DNA of 64,000 nucleotides, taken from contig NZ_CP017756.1 in assembly GCF_001854325.1 (NCBI RefSeq), positions 62,001-126,000 of the forward strand, written 5' to 3'. Numbering within the stretch: the stretch's first letter is position 1; every line of letters begins with the position of its first letter. The position numbers were made by a program, and so were the translations under genes. Of this stretch, positions 43,091-51,482 are shown one piece after another. This DNA comes from Cupriavidus malaysiensis. GTDB lineage: Bacteria; Pseudomonadota; Gammaproteobacteria; Burkholderiales; Burkholderiaceae. The notes under the pieces were generated by a model. That model had not been told where the DNA came from. It was given only the letters and a program-made list of their open reading frames with translations, and did no database searches.

Positions 43091-43567
43091 TCAATCCTCC
43101 GGCGTGCAAGGTATTTTCTTGACGACAATCCCTGGCGGAAGATCTCCGCAATCCGTGGCTCTCAGGCTTACCTCCATTTCGTCTGGGAAGTAGGCGTTAT
43201 TGACTTCTCTTTGAGTGACACCGTGGACTGCAAGGAGAGTCTCATCTACAACATAGATGAAGCCATTTGTTCGCTCGCCATCAATCGTCCTTGTCGCGTA
43301 CCAGAGTGCCTTCTCCCGAGATCGGGTGAACGAGAGAAAACAGTTATCGTTCAGTCCAGATTGGATGTGTTGAGATCTTACTGCGTTTTCGTCGGAGGGG
43401 TAGCGCGTTATGGAACCATCGCGGGGAATTCCATTTCCCCCTTGCGTGATTAACAACTTCGAATCACCGCGAGTCATGCTAACCGCACTAAGCCTGCCCT
43501 TTGGCTGCAACCGTCCCTCATTGGCTCGATCGAGCGCGTCGCAGACACCACGATACAACTGTCCCAT
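43091..43567 (-). CDS. ADP-ribosyltransferase-like protein (R-S-E type)
   Basis: A 158-residue protein starting at an ATG with AGAGG upstream. The three ART elements appear in order: LYRGV with Arg6, LSFTRS (78-83) as the S-T-S strand, and PDEMEV with Glu130-x-Glu132. GFIYVVDETLL and GDLPPGIVVKKIP are typical core strands of the fold. Such enzymes transfer ADP-ribose from NAD+ to protein or nucleic acid. It precedes the HEPN-CBS gene. It could be a divergent, non-enzymatic member. Confidence 0.6.
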   Translation of the reverse strand: MGQLYRGVCDALDRANEGRLQPKGRLSAVSMTRGDSKLLITQGGNGIPRDGSITRYPSDENAVRSQHIQSGLNDNCFLSFTRSREKALWYATRTIDGERTNGFIYVVDETLLAVHGVTQREVNNAYFPDEMEVSLRATDCGDLPPGIVVKKIPCTPED

Positions 43568-43663
43568 GTTTGCCTCTACTTTTTCGCACGTCGATTTCCG
43601 TTGTCTCTTCCGGGAGGTTTGCCCGTCCGGTAACAGCCCGGTATGGGGCGCTCACGCGGAGAA

Positions 43664-43885
43664 TCAGAATGCCGAAGGCGCGGCACCGACGCGGCGCAGC
43701 ATCGCATGTGCTTCGTCCAGGCCGAACATCGAACGGGCAGGCTGGGGCGCGCCGCGACCGATCGCGACGGAAATGGCCGTGTTGTATGCCGCGATGCGTT
43801 CGCGAAGTAGTGCTTGCAGGCCGGCGACCAGAATCAACCTGTCAGCTTCCTCAAGGAGCGATTGCAAATCGAGTTTGTTTTCCAT
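43664..43885 (-). CDS. Hypothetical small helical protein
   Basis: A 73-residue protein from the ATG at 43885 (MENKLDLQSLLEEADRLILV). Leu/Ala-rich helices suggest a small helical bundle. It is 97 bp upstream of the ART-like gene and might be an accessory or antitoxin-like partner; no family was recognised. Confidence 0.5.
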   Translation of the reverse strand: MENKLDLQSLLEEADRLILVAGLQALLRERIAAYNTAISVAIGRGAPQPARSMFGLDEAHAMLRRVGAAPSAF

Positions 43886-44059
43886 GGGTGTCCTAACAAT
43901 CATGAGACATCGTGATTTGGCTCGGATACACCTCGGTCACGAGTTGATGCATTGCGGTAATTATGGGCCGCAATGACCCGGCCCATTTGGGTATGTGCTC
44001 ATTTGAGGCGACTATCGGGTGGGCCACTGTCGTTACCATGGGCGAGGCACGAGTTTGTC

Positions 44060-44479
44060 CTAGTCCGTCCTCTTGCGAGTCACAAGGCCGGTTACTCGAG
44101 CAAGTCTTTCGTACGCGGCTCGCATGTCTTGGCTGATGTTGACGCCACTCTCAAGGGCCGACACTAGACCACCGACGAGACGGTGGCGGGCCTGCTCAAG
44201 CGGTATCTCGAGATAGCGTTCGTCTCCGTCCCACACATAGAGCCGGCCGTACTGATCGACGTTCACGTACTCGCGTGTGAGGTCATGCTTGTACAGGTAC
44301 ACTTCGATCCGTTCGGCACCAACAAGTGCGGGAACGATCTCCATGAACATGAAGTTTGCACGGAAAACGGGTGCTACGACTAACTCGAGTGGCGCCCAGA
44401 CACCGCCTCTAGTGAATGCGGAGTCCCCCCAGTTCGCTGGGTCGCTTGCATCGCCAAGAAGGTAGTTCGTGTGTTTCAT
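44060..44479 (-). CDS. Hypothetical protein
   Basis: A 139-residue protein overlapping the upstream gene by 4 bp (ATGA). It reads as an alpha/beta protein (ERIEVYLYKHDLTREYVNVD, then YLEIPLEQARHRLVGGLVSA). It is the last gene of a three-gene unit with the 44476 and HEPN-like 44912 genes. No family was recognised. Confidence 0.6.
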   Translation of the reverse strand: MKHTNYLLGDASDPANWGDSAFTRGGVWAPLELVVAPVFRANFMFMEIVPALVGAERIEVYLYKHDLTREYVNVDQYGRLYVWDGDERYLEIPLEQARHRLVGGLVSALESGVNISQDMRAAYERLARVTGLVTRKRTD

Positions 44480-44871
44480 TGGACGAGCTTACCCATTCTT
44501 GAAGCGCGGGTCACCAAGAAGCCCGGATCGCTATGCTCGCGGCGCGCTTCGGCAGCATCCGCCTCTGTTTCGAATGTTCCAGCATCGGCCAAGTTCGGCT
44601 GGTACCTAACGTCGCCTCCTGGTGTGAACAAGTACTCATTTCCAGTGCGCGCAGTCCCGCCTCTCGGCGTGCCAGCCGAACAGAGAGCGTCCAACATCCT
44701 CGGATCCTGCGTGACAGGTACCACGTGGGGCGGAAAGCGCCGTACCACGTTCTGTAGGTGCGCCGCGAAGGGACTCCCAGCGTTGTCGTCATTAGCGAGA
44801 ACAGGCGGCGCTGGCGGGACACTCTTCTTAGTGAACATGGCGCTACGTCGATCGGAATCATTCAACTGCAT
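44476..44871 (-). CDS. Hypothetical protein
   Basis: A 131-residue protein from the ATG at 44871 (GAAGG upstream). It is polar, Pro/Gly/Arg-rich and probably partly disordered, with a hydrophobic middle (QNVVRRFPPHVVPVTQDPRM). It is coupled to the 44060 gene and sits 40 bp after the HEPN-like gene. Confidence 0.55.
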   Translation of the reverse strand: MQLNDSDRRSAMFTKKSVPPAPPVLANDDNAGSPFAAHLQNVVRRFPPHVVPVTQDPRMLDALCSAGTPRGGTARTGNEYLFTPGGDVRYQPNLADAGTFETEADAAEARREHSDPGFLVTRASRMGKLVQ

Positions 44872-44911
44872 TTTGCCTTCCCTAACGTTTTCGTTAAGTG
44901 CAGACGTCAAC

Positions 44912-45556
44912 TTACGTCAGGCCATCATCGGAGAAAACCCAACCGACGAATCCCAGGAGCGATATCGCCTGCAGGGAGAATATTTCACTTCCATAGTCCA
45001 GTTGCCTCCCATGAAGAACGCCATGCCTGCTCAGATAGCCCGCCTTCGGCTTGGCCATCGGATGGTTTTCAAGCAACGCCGAGAGGAACGCCAATTCATG
45101 CCGTTGCACGCCGGCATTGTCAATCCAAGGAGCAATCTCAGGACGAGGTCCACGAACGTTGAATATCGACTTTCTTGTCTCGCCCAATCCGATTCCTTCG
45201 GCTGTCGCTAGCGATAGTGGGATGGAAGCGAGATAGCGCCCCTCTCTATGAAGTGCAAATACTTCCTGAAGGATATGACTACGGTCTGAATAATCCTGAG
45301 CCATGCGATCACTGATTTCCGCAAGCAACTCCCGGGTCGCTTCGGTCATCACTGCATTTAGCCTGTTCACATCGTCACGGCACTCCTCGATGTCCACAAT
45401 GACTCCGATGGGGGTCTCCGGCTGAACGAACCAATTGTGTGCAGAAGCACGCCGAATCGCCCGCTCATGGCCGGCTGTGAAGGATGGCCAACCTTGGCCT
45501 CCGGTCAGAATCCGCTCGGTTTCGGGCTGTACCCGGTGCAGGGGCTTGGTAGCCAT
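44912..45556 (-). CDS. HEPN-like C-terminal domain protein
   Basis: A 214-residue helical protein. The C-terminal part GYLSRHGVLHGRQLDYGSEI, then FSLQAISLLGFVGWVF has R177-x4-H182 followed by G and Y, the pattern of HEPN-type domains found in abortive-infection and toxin proteins. The N-terminal 150 residues are not recognised. It heads a tight three-gene minus-strand unit. RNase activity is inference only. Confidence 0.5.
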   Translation of the reverse strand: MATKPLHRVQPETERILTGGQGWPSFTAGHERAIRRASAHNWFVQPETPIGVIVDIEECRDDVNRLNAVMTEATRELLAEISDRMAQDYSDRSHILQEVFALHREGRYLASIPLSLATAEGIGLGETRKSIFNVRGPRPEIAPWIDNAGVQRHELAFLSALLENHPMAKPKAGYLSRHGVLHGRQLDYGSEIFSLQAISLLGFVGWVFSDDGLT

Positions 45557-45595
45557 CGTGGTGATTCTCCGATTGGTGCAAGGATGATCCGTTGC

Positions 45596-46096
45596 CTATT
45601 GGAGCAGTTCGGACGCCCGGAGTGCGCCGATTGCTCCGAGGTACATCAGGACTTCTCGAATTGCCAATATTGTACGGTCGGTGGCCTCGGCACCCTTTGT
45701 GCTGACAATACGCCAAACGACCTTTCCAACGACAAAGGCCAACAGAAAGGTCAGAAAGCCTGGCTGGACTACTTCGGGAAGCAGTGCGTACAAAACCCCT
45801 AACACGAGGCCATCTCGAATTCCGTCCGTCAGATCATCCACTGGTGGCGGGAACAGACCGAACGAGGCAACGGACGGTTGGCCTGGCGAGGTCGGAAGGT
45901 ATGAGGGACGAGATTGGTTTTCACTTTGCCCCAATGCCGGCCACCGTTGCACCAAGATGGGCCCGATCACACTTTGCCAGAGCGACCCGCTGAGGAACGG
46001 GAACAACACTGACAAAACCACTCGCCACAGGGCATAGACACCGCCGCAATATATGGCGCTGCGCAACAGCTCCACTCGGCTCACCAAGTCTGCCAT
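45596..46096 (-). CDS. Hypothetical membrane protein
   Basis: A 166-residue protein from the ATG at 46096 with two or three hydrophobic segments (about 16-45, 105-125 and 128-140). The middle is Pro/Ser-rich. No family was recognised. It lies between the HEPN-like unit and the M50 protease gene. Confidence 0.55.
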   Translation of the reverse strand: MADLVSRVELLRSAIYCGGVYALWRVVLSVLFPFLSGSLWQSVIGPILVQRWPALGQSENQSRPSYLPTSPGQPSVASFGLFPPPVDDLTDGIRDGLVLGVLYALLPEVVQPGFLTFLLAFVVGKVVWRIVSTKGAEATDRTILAIREVLMYLGAIGALRASELLQ

Positions 46097-46237
46097 GCTT
46101 CTCCTCGTCATTCAGAACATATTCGGGAGGGGATGCCCGCTCGCGCATCGCCTGCACCCTGGCGTAGCCGCTGCAGCTCACCCTGGAATCGCGTCCGTAA
46201 CGCCTTTTCTTGTCGCTTCTCAACGGGTTCCCCCGGA

Positions 46238-46711
46238 TCATCCTTGGGAAAAATGATCTCGGACAATTCCAAAAATCGCCTTGCCGTCGGGATAGTGAGG
46301 GAGCAGGTTTTGGACTCCCGGCACTGCCCAGAGTACGAAGAGCCAAATATCTAGCCCCCACGACAGCCATCCATGAGGATGAAAATCAAAGAACACTACC
46401 GCGACGATGATACTGGCAGCTGGCCCTGCCGCGTACGCGATTACAGCTTGCCACGGCTTGCTTGGCGGGAGTACCTCGATATGCGCAGAGGTTGCGTAGA
46501 GTCCGATTTGTATCGGAAAGCGGCTTCGGCGAAAAAAATGCACTGATGGCCCAGTCCCAATTCTCAAAGCGGTCGCCCGTTGTCCGAAAACGAGGCCGGC
46601 AACCAAATGTCCCAGTTCATGGACGAGGAGGTGGATATGTGCTCCAAAGCACAAGGAAACGGTCCGTTCGAAAACGCTCATGACCTGGTCAAAGACTCGA
46701 CGGATTCCCAT
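46238..46711 (-). CDS. M50-family (site-2-protease-like) membrane metalloprotease
   Basis: A 157-residue protein from the ATG at 46711 (AGGAGT upstream). It has the zinc motif HELGH (31-35) in a hydrophobic helix, the glycine-rich GPAAS (96-100) and NLLPHYPDGKA (135-145), the Asp-containing third motif of M50 enzymes. Residues outside these are membrane segments. Such proteases cut within membranes, often releasing regulators. It is among the shortest forms of the family. Confidence 0.8.
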   Translation of the reverse strand: MGIRRVFDQVMSVFERTVSLCFGAHIHLLVHELGHLVAGLVFGQRATALRIGTGPSVHFFRRSRFPIQIGLYATSAHIEVLPPSKPWQAVIAYAAGPAASIIVAVVFFDFHPHGWLSWGLDIWLFVLWAVPGVQNLLPHYPDGKAIFGIVRDHFSQG

Positions 46712-46718
46712 CGGAGGG

Positions 46719-47114
46719 TTACTCCTTTTGATTACTTTCGCCTGCCGCGCACGATGCGCGGAGTTTCTCGAGAACCTGCTCATAGGCATCGTGCAGCGGA
46801 GGCCAATCGTCTTGAGGCGTGAGGGCGGCTGGATGCAGCCGGCCAGTTGCAACTGCCAACCGTACGCTTGGGTGGCGATGTCCGACCCTGGCGAGCCAGC
46901 CAGCGCACGCGAACTCCGCCCCCAACTTCGACTGATGACATGCGAAGATGCTCGCTCCGAAATCCGGCCCCATGCCTCGGTCGTCGGGGCAGGTAGCTGC
47001 CAGGCTCTCCGCAAGGCCGATGTCGAAGTTGGGAATATCGCCGGCCATGGAGTCACACCGCCAAGGGCAGGAACCACAGGGTCTCGCCAGCTGGCTCATG
47101 CTGCAGGATGTCAT
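46719..47114 (-). CDS. DUF6283-like Cys-rich protein
   Basis: A 131-residue protein from the ATG at 47114. RPCGSCPWRCD, a later ATCPD and FACHQSKLGAEFACAGWLAR give the Cys pattern (CxxCPW...C...CH...C) of the DUF6283 family, probably a metal-binding fold of unknown role. It ends 7 bp before the M50 protease gene and is likely co-transcribed with it. Confidence 0.65.
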   Translation of the reverse strand: MTSCSMSQLARPCGSCPWRCDSMAGDIPNFDIGLAESLAATCPDDRGMGPDFGASIFACHQSKLGAEFACAGWLARVGHRHPSVRLAVATGRLHPAALTPQDDWPPLHDAYEQVLEKLRASCAAGESNQKE

Positions 47115-47128
47115 CGATGTCCTATTCG

Positions 47129-47320
47129 TTATGTTGGTGCGCGGCCCGTCAGCCCGCGATAGCGCGTCGCGAGGTCGTCTGCGTCGCGACGCAGATCGTC
47201 GCGCTGACCGTCGTAGGCTTCCGTCCGGCGGCCATAGTCAATGGCATTGATCTGGTCACGCTTCGCACACCACAGTCCAAAGACGCTGTCGGCATCATTC
47301 CCATCGTCAGAAGTGGTCAT
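47129..47320 (-). CDS. Hypothetical small protein
   Basis: A 63-residue hydrophilic protein, very rich in Asp and Arg (GQRDDLRRDADDLATRYRGL). Its start overlaps the end of the 47307 gene by 14 bp, suggesting coupling. No family was recognised. Confidence 0.55.
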   Translation of the reverse strand: MTTSDDGNDADSVFGLWCAKRDQINAIDYGRRTEAYDGQRDDLRRDADDLATRYRGLTGRAPT

Positions 47321-47555
47321 CGCGGCTATCCGTGGTCACTTGAACTGAGGGGGGGACCAATGCTTTGCCAGCCTCGGTTACGGTCCAGTCGTTGCCAGCC
47401 TCGCTCTCCTGCTTGTCCAGCCAGCCCTTCTTTGTCATGCTGGCCAAGGTGGACCCTGTCGCACCCATCATGGTCGCCTCATAGAAATCGATCTTGCCAT
47501 GAAGAGCTGCGAACACAAGTACGGCCTCCTGCTTGTCGGTGAGGTTGGTAGACAT
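47307..47555 (-). CDS. Small winged-helix-like protein
   Basis: An 82-residue protein with CAGGAG upstream. The plan LTDKQEAVLVFAALHGKIDF, a helix MMGATGSTLASMTKKGWLDK and the wing DWTVTEAGKALV resembles a single MarR/ArsR-like winged helix. It may regulate the neighbouring genes. Confidence 0.6.
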   Translation of the reverse strand: MSTNLTDKQEAVLVFAALHGKIDFYEATMMGATGSTLASMTKKGWLDKQESEAGNDWTVTEAGKALVPPSVQVTTDSRDDHF

Positions 47556-47591
47556 GGTGCCTTCTCCTGGGCGGCGTTGCCGAATAATTCT

Positions 47592-47939
47592 TCAGTTGCC
47601 CATGCGCGGTAGGGCTGGCCACGCGGCCGCAGTAGGCGAGCCCTCGTCGGCTTTTGCTGCAACAGCCTCGGTAATCGCGCGCCTCACGTGCCCTGCGCGC
47701 TTCCCTTCGTCGTTAGGGTGAAGCACGAAGGCCTCGGCGAGGATCTTCGTGACATCGATGCCAGGGACGATGATGGCTAGACGAAACACTTCCGCGTCGC
47801 TGTCGAGCGGGTTCCATGGCTTCTGGACACCGAAAAGAAGCAGCGCACGCTTGTCGTCGGCAAGCCGCACTACCTCGTACCCGACCGCGATTGCGGCCTT
47901 TCGCATCAGAGTGCGGTCCGTCGAAATTGCATCATCCAT
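47592..47939 (-). CDS. Hypothetical protein
   Basis: A 115-residue protein from the ATG at 47939 (other starts lie at 47981 and 48038). Alpha/beta composition with VGYEVVRLADDKRALLLFGV and LAIIVPGIDVTKILAEAFV. It is the first gene of the long minus-strand run. No family was recognised. Confidence 0.55.
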   Translation of the reverse strand: MDDAISTDRTLMRKAAIAVGYEVVRLADDKRALLLFGVQKPWNPLDSDAEVFRLAIIVPGIDVTKILAEAFVLHPNDEGKRAGHVRRAITEAVAAKADEGSPTAAAWPALPRMGN

Positions 47940-48317
47940 TTGCTGGTCCTCTGTCCAGGCATTATTTCGGCCAGTTTGCATTCGGAGCGAGTACCGTCCG
48001 GTACCGCGGTTCCGGTGTCTGCCGATGGGTGGCTGCACGCGTCCTGCTCGCGGTCTGCGTTACCGCACGGATTACCGAGTGCTGCTGAACGATCGATAGC
48101 GGTATGGTCTTGCGGGATGCCATTGTGTCCTCACTGGTTGCGCCTTACTCGCTTGGGTTGCCGCGGACGTCGATAGTCGTCAATATTATGGTGTCACCAT
48201 GACATCGATTTTGGCTGCTCCAGTGGGGTACGCAAGTATAATTTTTTAAGGAGGGACTCGCCCCTTTGGCTGGCCCACGCTGATTGTAAGCGTCTGAGGG
48301 GGGCAGTCGACTGGCAC
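47940..48317. other. Gene-free stretch, probable promoter region of the 33-48 kb run
   Basis: No convincing gene. It separates the dnaE2 stop from the first gene of the minus-strand accessory run, so a promoter for the run is expected here. A short palindrome ATGGTGTCACCAT lies at 48189-48201 and an A/T-rich patch (ATAATTTTTTAAGG) at about 48238-48251. Confidence 0.35.
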
Positions 48318-51300
48318 TCAACAGAAGTCGCGGCTCACCGTGACCAGGTTACCCATCAGGTGGGAAAGGTCCTCGACGCGTTGGGCGATCAGGTGCCTCA
48401 CCTCGCCCTCGCGTTGCCACTGCCCGTAGACCCCAAGCATGGCGGCGCCCAGGATCTCCTTGCGAAAGCGCTCGAACACGTCGGGCCAGATGATCACATT
48501 GACGACCCCGGCTTCGTCCTCTAAGGACAGGAAGACGACCCCGTTCGCCGTGCCCGGGCGCTGGCGCACCGTCACAATGCCGGCGGCGCGCGCGGTCTGG
48601 CGCGACTGGTAGCCAGCCAGAACGTCGGCTGGCACGAAGCGCCGCGCGGCCAGCAGCGGCCGGAGCAGGGCAAGCGGGTGGCGGCGCAGCGTCAACCCCA
48701 TCGCGCGGTAGTCCCCCGCGATCTCCTCGCCTTCCGTGGGAGGCGCCAGGGCGGCAGCTTCCTCCTTCACGTCGGCCGGGCGCAGCAGATCCTTGTCGGG
48801 CACGGCCGCGGCGGCCTGCCACAGCGCCTGCCGCCGCCCGCCGGTGAGCGATGCCAGGGCATTGCCGCCGGCGAGTACCTGCAGGTCGTGACGGTCGAGG
48901 CCAGCACGCCGGGCCAGGTCTGCCGCGCCGGAGAAGGGCCGGATCGCGCGCGCGTCCTCGATGCGCTGAGCGGCCTCGCGGCGCATGCCCCGCAACAGCG
49001 ACAGGCCAAGGCGCACCGCCGGCGCCGCGCCGTCGGCTGGCCGCTCGAGTGCGGAATCCCAGCCGCTTGTGGCCACGTCGGCGGCCAGCACCGTGACCCC
49101 ATGCCGCTTGGCGTCCTGCACCAACTGTGAAGGCGTGTAGAAGCCCATCGGCTGACTGTTGAGCAGCGCGCACAGGAAAGCAGCCGGCTCATGGCACTTC
49201 AGCCAAGCCGAGGCGTAGACCAGGAGGGCGAAGCTGGCCGCGTGGCTCTCCGGGAAGCCGTACTCGCCGAAGCCCTGGATCTGCCGGAAGATACTTTCGG
49301 CGAACTCGAGATCGTAGCCGCGGGCCAGCATGCCGGTGACGATGCGCTCGTGATACTTGCCCAGGCCCCCCTTGCGCTTCCACGCCGCCATGGCGCGACG
49401 CAGCTGGTCGGCCTCGCCGGCGGAGAAGCCGGCCGCCAACATAGCCACCTGCATGACCTGTTCCTGGAAGATCGGCACGCCGAGCGTGCGCGAGAGCGCC
49501 TTCTCCATGTCCGGGCTGGGGTAGGACACCGGCTCAAAGCCCTGCCGGCGGCGCAGGTAGGGGTGCACCATGCCGCCCTGTACCGGGCCTGGCCGCACGA
49601 TCGCCACCTCGATCACCAGGTCGTAGAACGTGCGCGGCCGCAGGCGGGGTAGCATCGACATCTGCGCGCGCGACTCCACCTGGAACACGCCCATGCTGTC
49701 CGCGCGGCACAACATGTCGTAGGTCGCCGGGTCTTCGGGCGGGATGTCTTGCAGCTCGAAGGCCTCGCCGCGCTGCTCGGCCACCAGGTCGAGCGCCCGG
49801 TGGATGGCCGACAGCATGCCCAGGGCCAGCACGTCGACCTTGAGCAGGCCGAGTGCGTCGAGGTCGTCCTTGTCCCACTGAATCACGCTGCGGTCCGCCA
49901 TCGCGGCATTCTCGATCGGTACCAGGCGCGACAGCTTGTCCTTGGCGAAGACCAAGCCTCCCGAATGCTGCGACAGGTGGCGAGGAAAACCGAGCAGCTG
50001 CGTGGCCATGCTGGCCCAGCGCTGCGTGAGTTCCGCTTCCGTGTCGAGCCCGCACTCGGCGAAGCGCCGCATCAGGTCGGCCTTGCCATCGAACCAGTGC
50101 TGCGCCTTGGCGACCAGGTCAACGATCGCTGGGTCCACGCCCAGGGCCTTGCCGGATTCGCGCAGCGCGCCGCGCGGCCGGTAGGTGGACACCGCGGCGG
50201 TTAGTGCTGCGCGATCGCGCCCGTATTTGCGATACAGGTACTGGATCACCTCCTCGCGCCGCTGGTGCTCGAAATCGACGTCGATATCCGGCGGCTCGCC
50301 GCGTTCCTTTGAGATGAAACGTTCGAACAGTAGGTTGCCGCGGGCGGGATCGACCTCGGTGATGCCCAGGCAGTAGCAGACTGCTGAGTTGGCGGCCGAT
50401 CCCCGGCCCTGGCACAGGATGCCCTGTGAGCGCGCGAACTTGACGCAATCGTAGACCGTGAGAAAGTAGGGCTCGTACCGAAGATCCGCGATCAGCGCCA
50501 GCTCGTGCTCCAGTTGCTGCTGGACGGCCAGAGGGATGCCTTGAGGGAACCGGCGGTGGGCGCCCACGTAGGCCTCGTCGCGAAGGTAGTCGGTGGGCGA
50601 GCGGCCGTCCGGTACCAGTTCCTCGGGATACTCGTAGCGCAACTCGTCCAGCGAGAAATTGCACAGATTGGCGATATGGACCGACTCGGTCAGCAGCCGA
50701 TGCGGGTAGAGGTTGGCGAGGCGCAACCGCGAGCGCAGGTGCTGCTCGGCATTCGGCGTCAGGTCGTAGCCGCACTGCGCGATCGGCCGCCCTAAGCGGA
50801 TGGCACCCAGCACATCCAGCAGCGGCTTGCGCGAGCGCACGTGCATGAGCACGTTGCCGGCCGCCACCAGGCGCAGGCGATGGCGGGCCGCAGCCGCCTC
50901 GACGCCGGCGCGGTGGATGTCGTCGAGCGGGCGGTAGAGCAGGTGGAGCGCCATCCAGGCGCGACCGGCAAAGGTCGCCGAGATCCAGACGGCCTGTGCG
51001 TCCAACTGGTCGGCCGGCGCGCAGTAATCGGGCGTGAACAGTACCAGGCAGTCTGGCAGGCCGCGCAAGTGGGAGTAAGGCGCCTCGGGCGCGGCCAGGT
51101 CCCGCATGGTCAGATGGTAGCTGCCCTTGGCGGCCCGGGTGCGCGCCAGCGTGATGAGTTCGCACAGGTTGCCGTAGCCGGCGCGGTTGCGCGCGAGCGC
51201 GACGAAGGAGAGGGCTGGGCTACCGTCGGCATTCTTGAGACGGAAGCTGGCGCCGACCACCAGCTTCAGGCCGTGCTGCTTGGCGACCGTATGGGCGCGC

Positions 51301-51473
51301 ACGATGCCGGCCAGCGAGCATTCGTCGGTGATCGCGAGCGCTTGATAGCCCAGCGCCACGGCGCGCTCCGCCAGCTCTTCCGCCCGCGAGGCGCCGTGCA
51401 GGAAGGAAAAGTTCGAGAGGCAGTGCAGCTCGGCGTAGTCGGGTAGGCCGACGCCGGAAGGTTGGGGCAGCAT
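48318..51473 (-). CDS. dnaE2: Error-prone DNA polymerase DnaE2 (ImuC)
   Basis: A 1051-residue C-family polymerase. An N-terminal PHP domain opens with YAELHCLSNFSFLHGASRAE; the polymerase core contains PDIDVDFEH (about 393-401), and an OB-fold lies near the C-terminus (GVVFLSLEDEAGVVNVIIWP). The length and the absence of the replicative tau-binding tail fit DnaE2. With ImuA and ImuB it forms the damage-inducible translesion mutasome. It starts 9 bp after imuB in the same operon. Confidence 0.95.
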   Translation of the reverse strand: MLPQPSGVGLPDYAELHCLSNFSFLHGASRAEELAERAVALGYQALAITDECSLAGIVRAHTVAKQHGLKLVVGASFRLKNADGSPALSFVALARNRAGYGNLCELITLARTRAAKGSYHLTMRDLAAPEAPYSHLRGLPDCLVLFTPDYCAPADQLDAQAVWISATFAGRAWMALHLLYRPLDDIHRAGVEAAAARHRLRLVAAGNVLMHVRSRKPLLDVLGAIRLGRPIAQCGYDLTPNAEQHLRSRLRLANLYPHRLLTESVHIANLCNFSLDELRYEYPEELVPDGRSPTDYLRDEAYVGAHRRFPQGIPLAVQQQLEHELALIADLRYEPYFLTVYDCVKFARSQGILCQGRGSAANSAVCYCLGITEVDPARGNLLFERFISKERGEPPDIDVDFEHQRREEVIQYLYRKYGRDRAALTAAVSTYRPRGALRESGKALGVDPAIVDLVAKAQHWFDGKADLMRRFAECGLDTEAELTQRWASMATQLLGFPRHLSQHSGGLVFAKDKLSRLVPIENAAMADRSVIQWDKDDLDALGLLKVDVLALGMLSAIHRALDLVAEQRGEAFELQDIPPEDPATYDMLCRADSMGVFQVESRAQMSMLPRLRPRTFYDLVIEVAIVRPGPVQGGMVHPYLRRRQGFEPVSYPSPDMEKALSRTLGVPIFQEQVMQVAMLAAGFSAGEADQLRRAMAAWKRKGGLGKYHERIVTGMLARGYDLEFAESIFRQIQGFGEYGFPESHAASFALLVYASAWLKCHEPAAFLCALLNSQPMGFYTPSQLVQDAKRHGVTVLAADVATSGWDSALERPADGAAPAVRLGLSLLRGMRREAAQRIEDARAIRPFSGAADLARRAGLDRHDLQVLAGGNALASLTGGRRQALWQAAAAVPDKDLLRPADVKEEAAALAPPTEGEEIAGDYRAMGLTLRRHPLALLRPLLAARRFVPADVLAGYQSRQTARAAGIVTVRQRPGTANGVVFLSLEDEAGVVNVIIWPDVFERFRKEILGAAMLGVYGQWQREGEVRHLIAQRVEDLSHLMGNLVTVSRDFC

Positions 51474-51482
51474 GGCGACGCC

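Noticed and set aside
49189..51165. Several long frames inside dnaE2 on both strands
   Set aside because: They overlap a full-length polymerase with clear motifs; composition is that of codon shadows.
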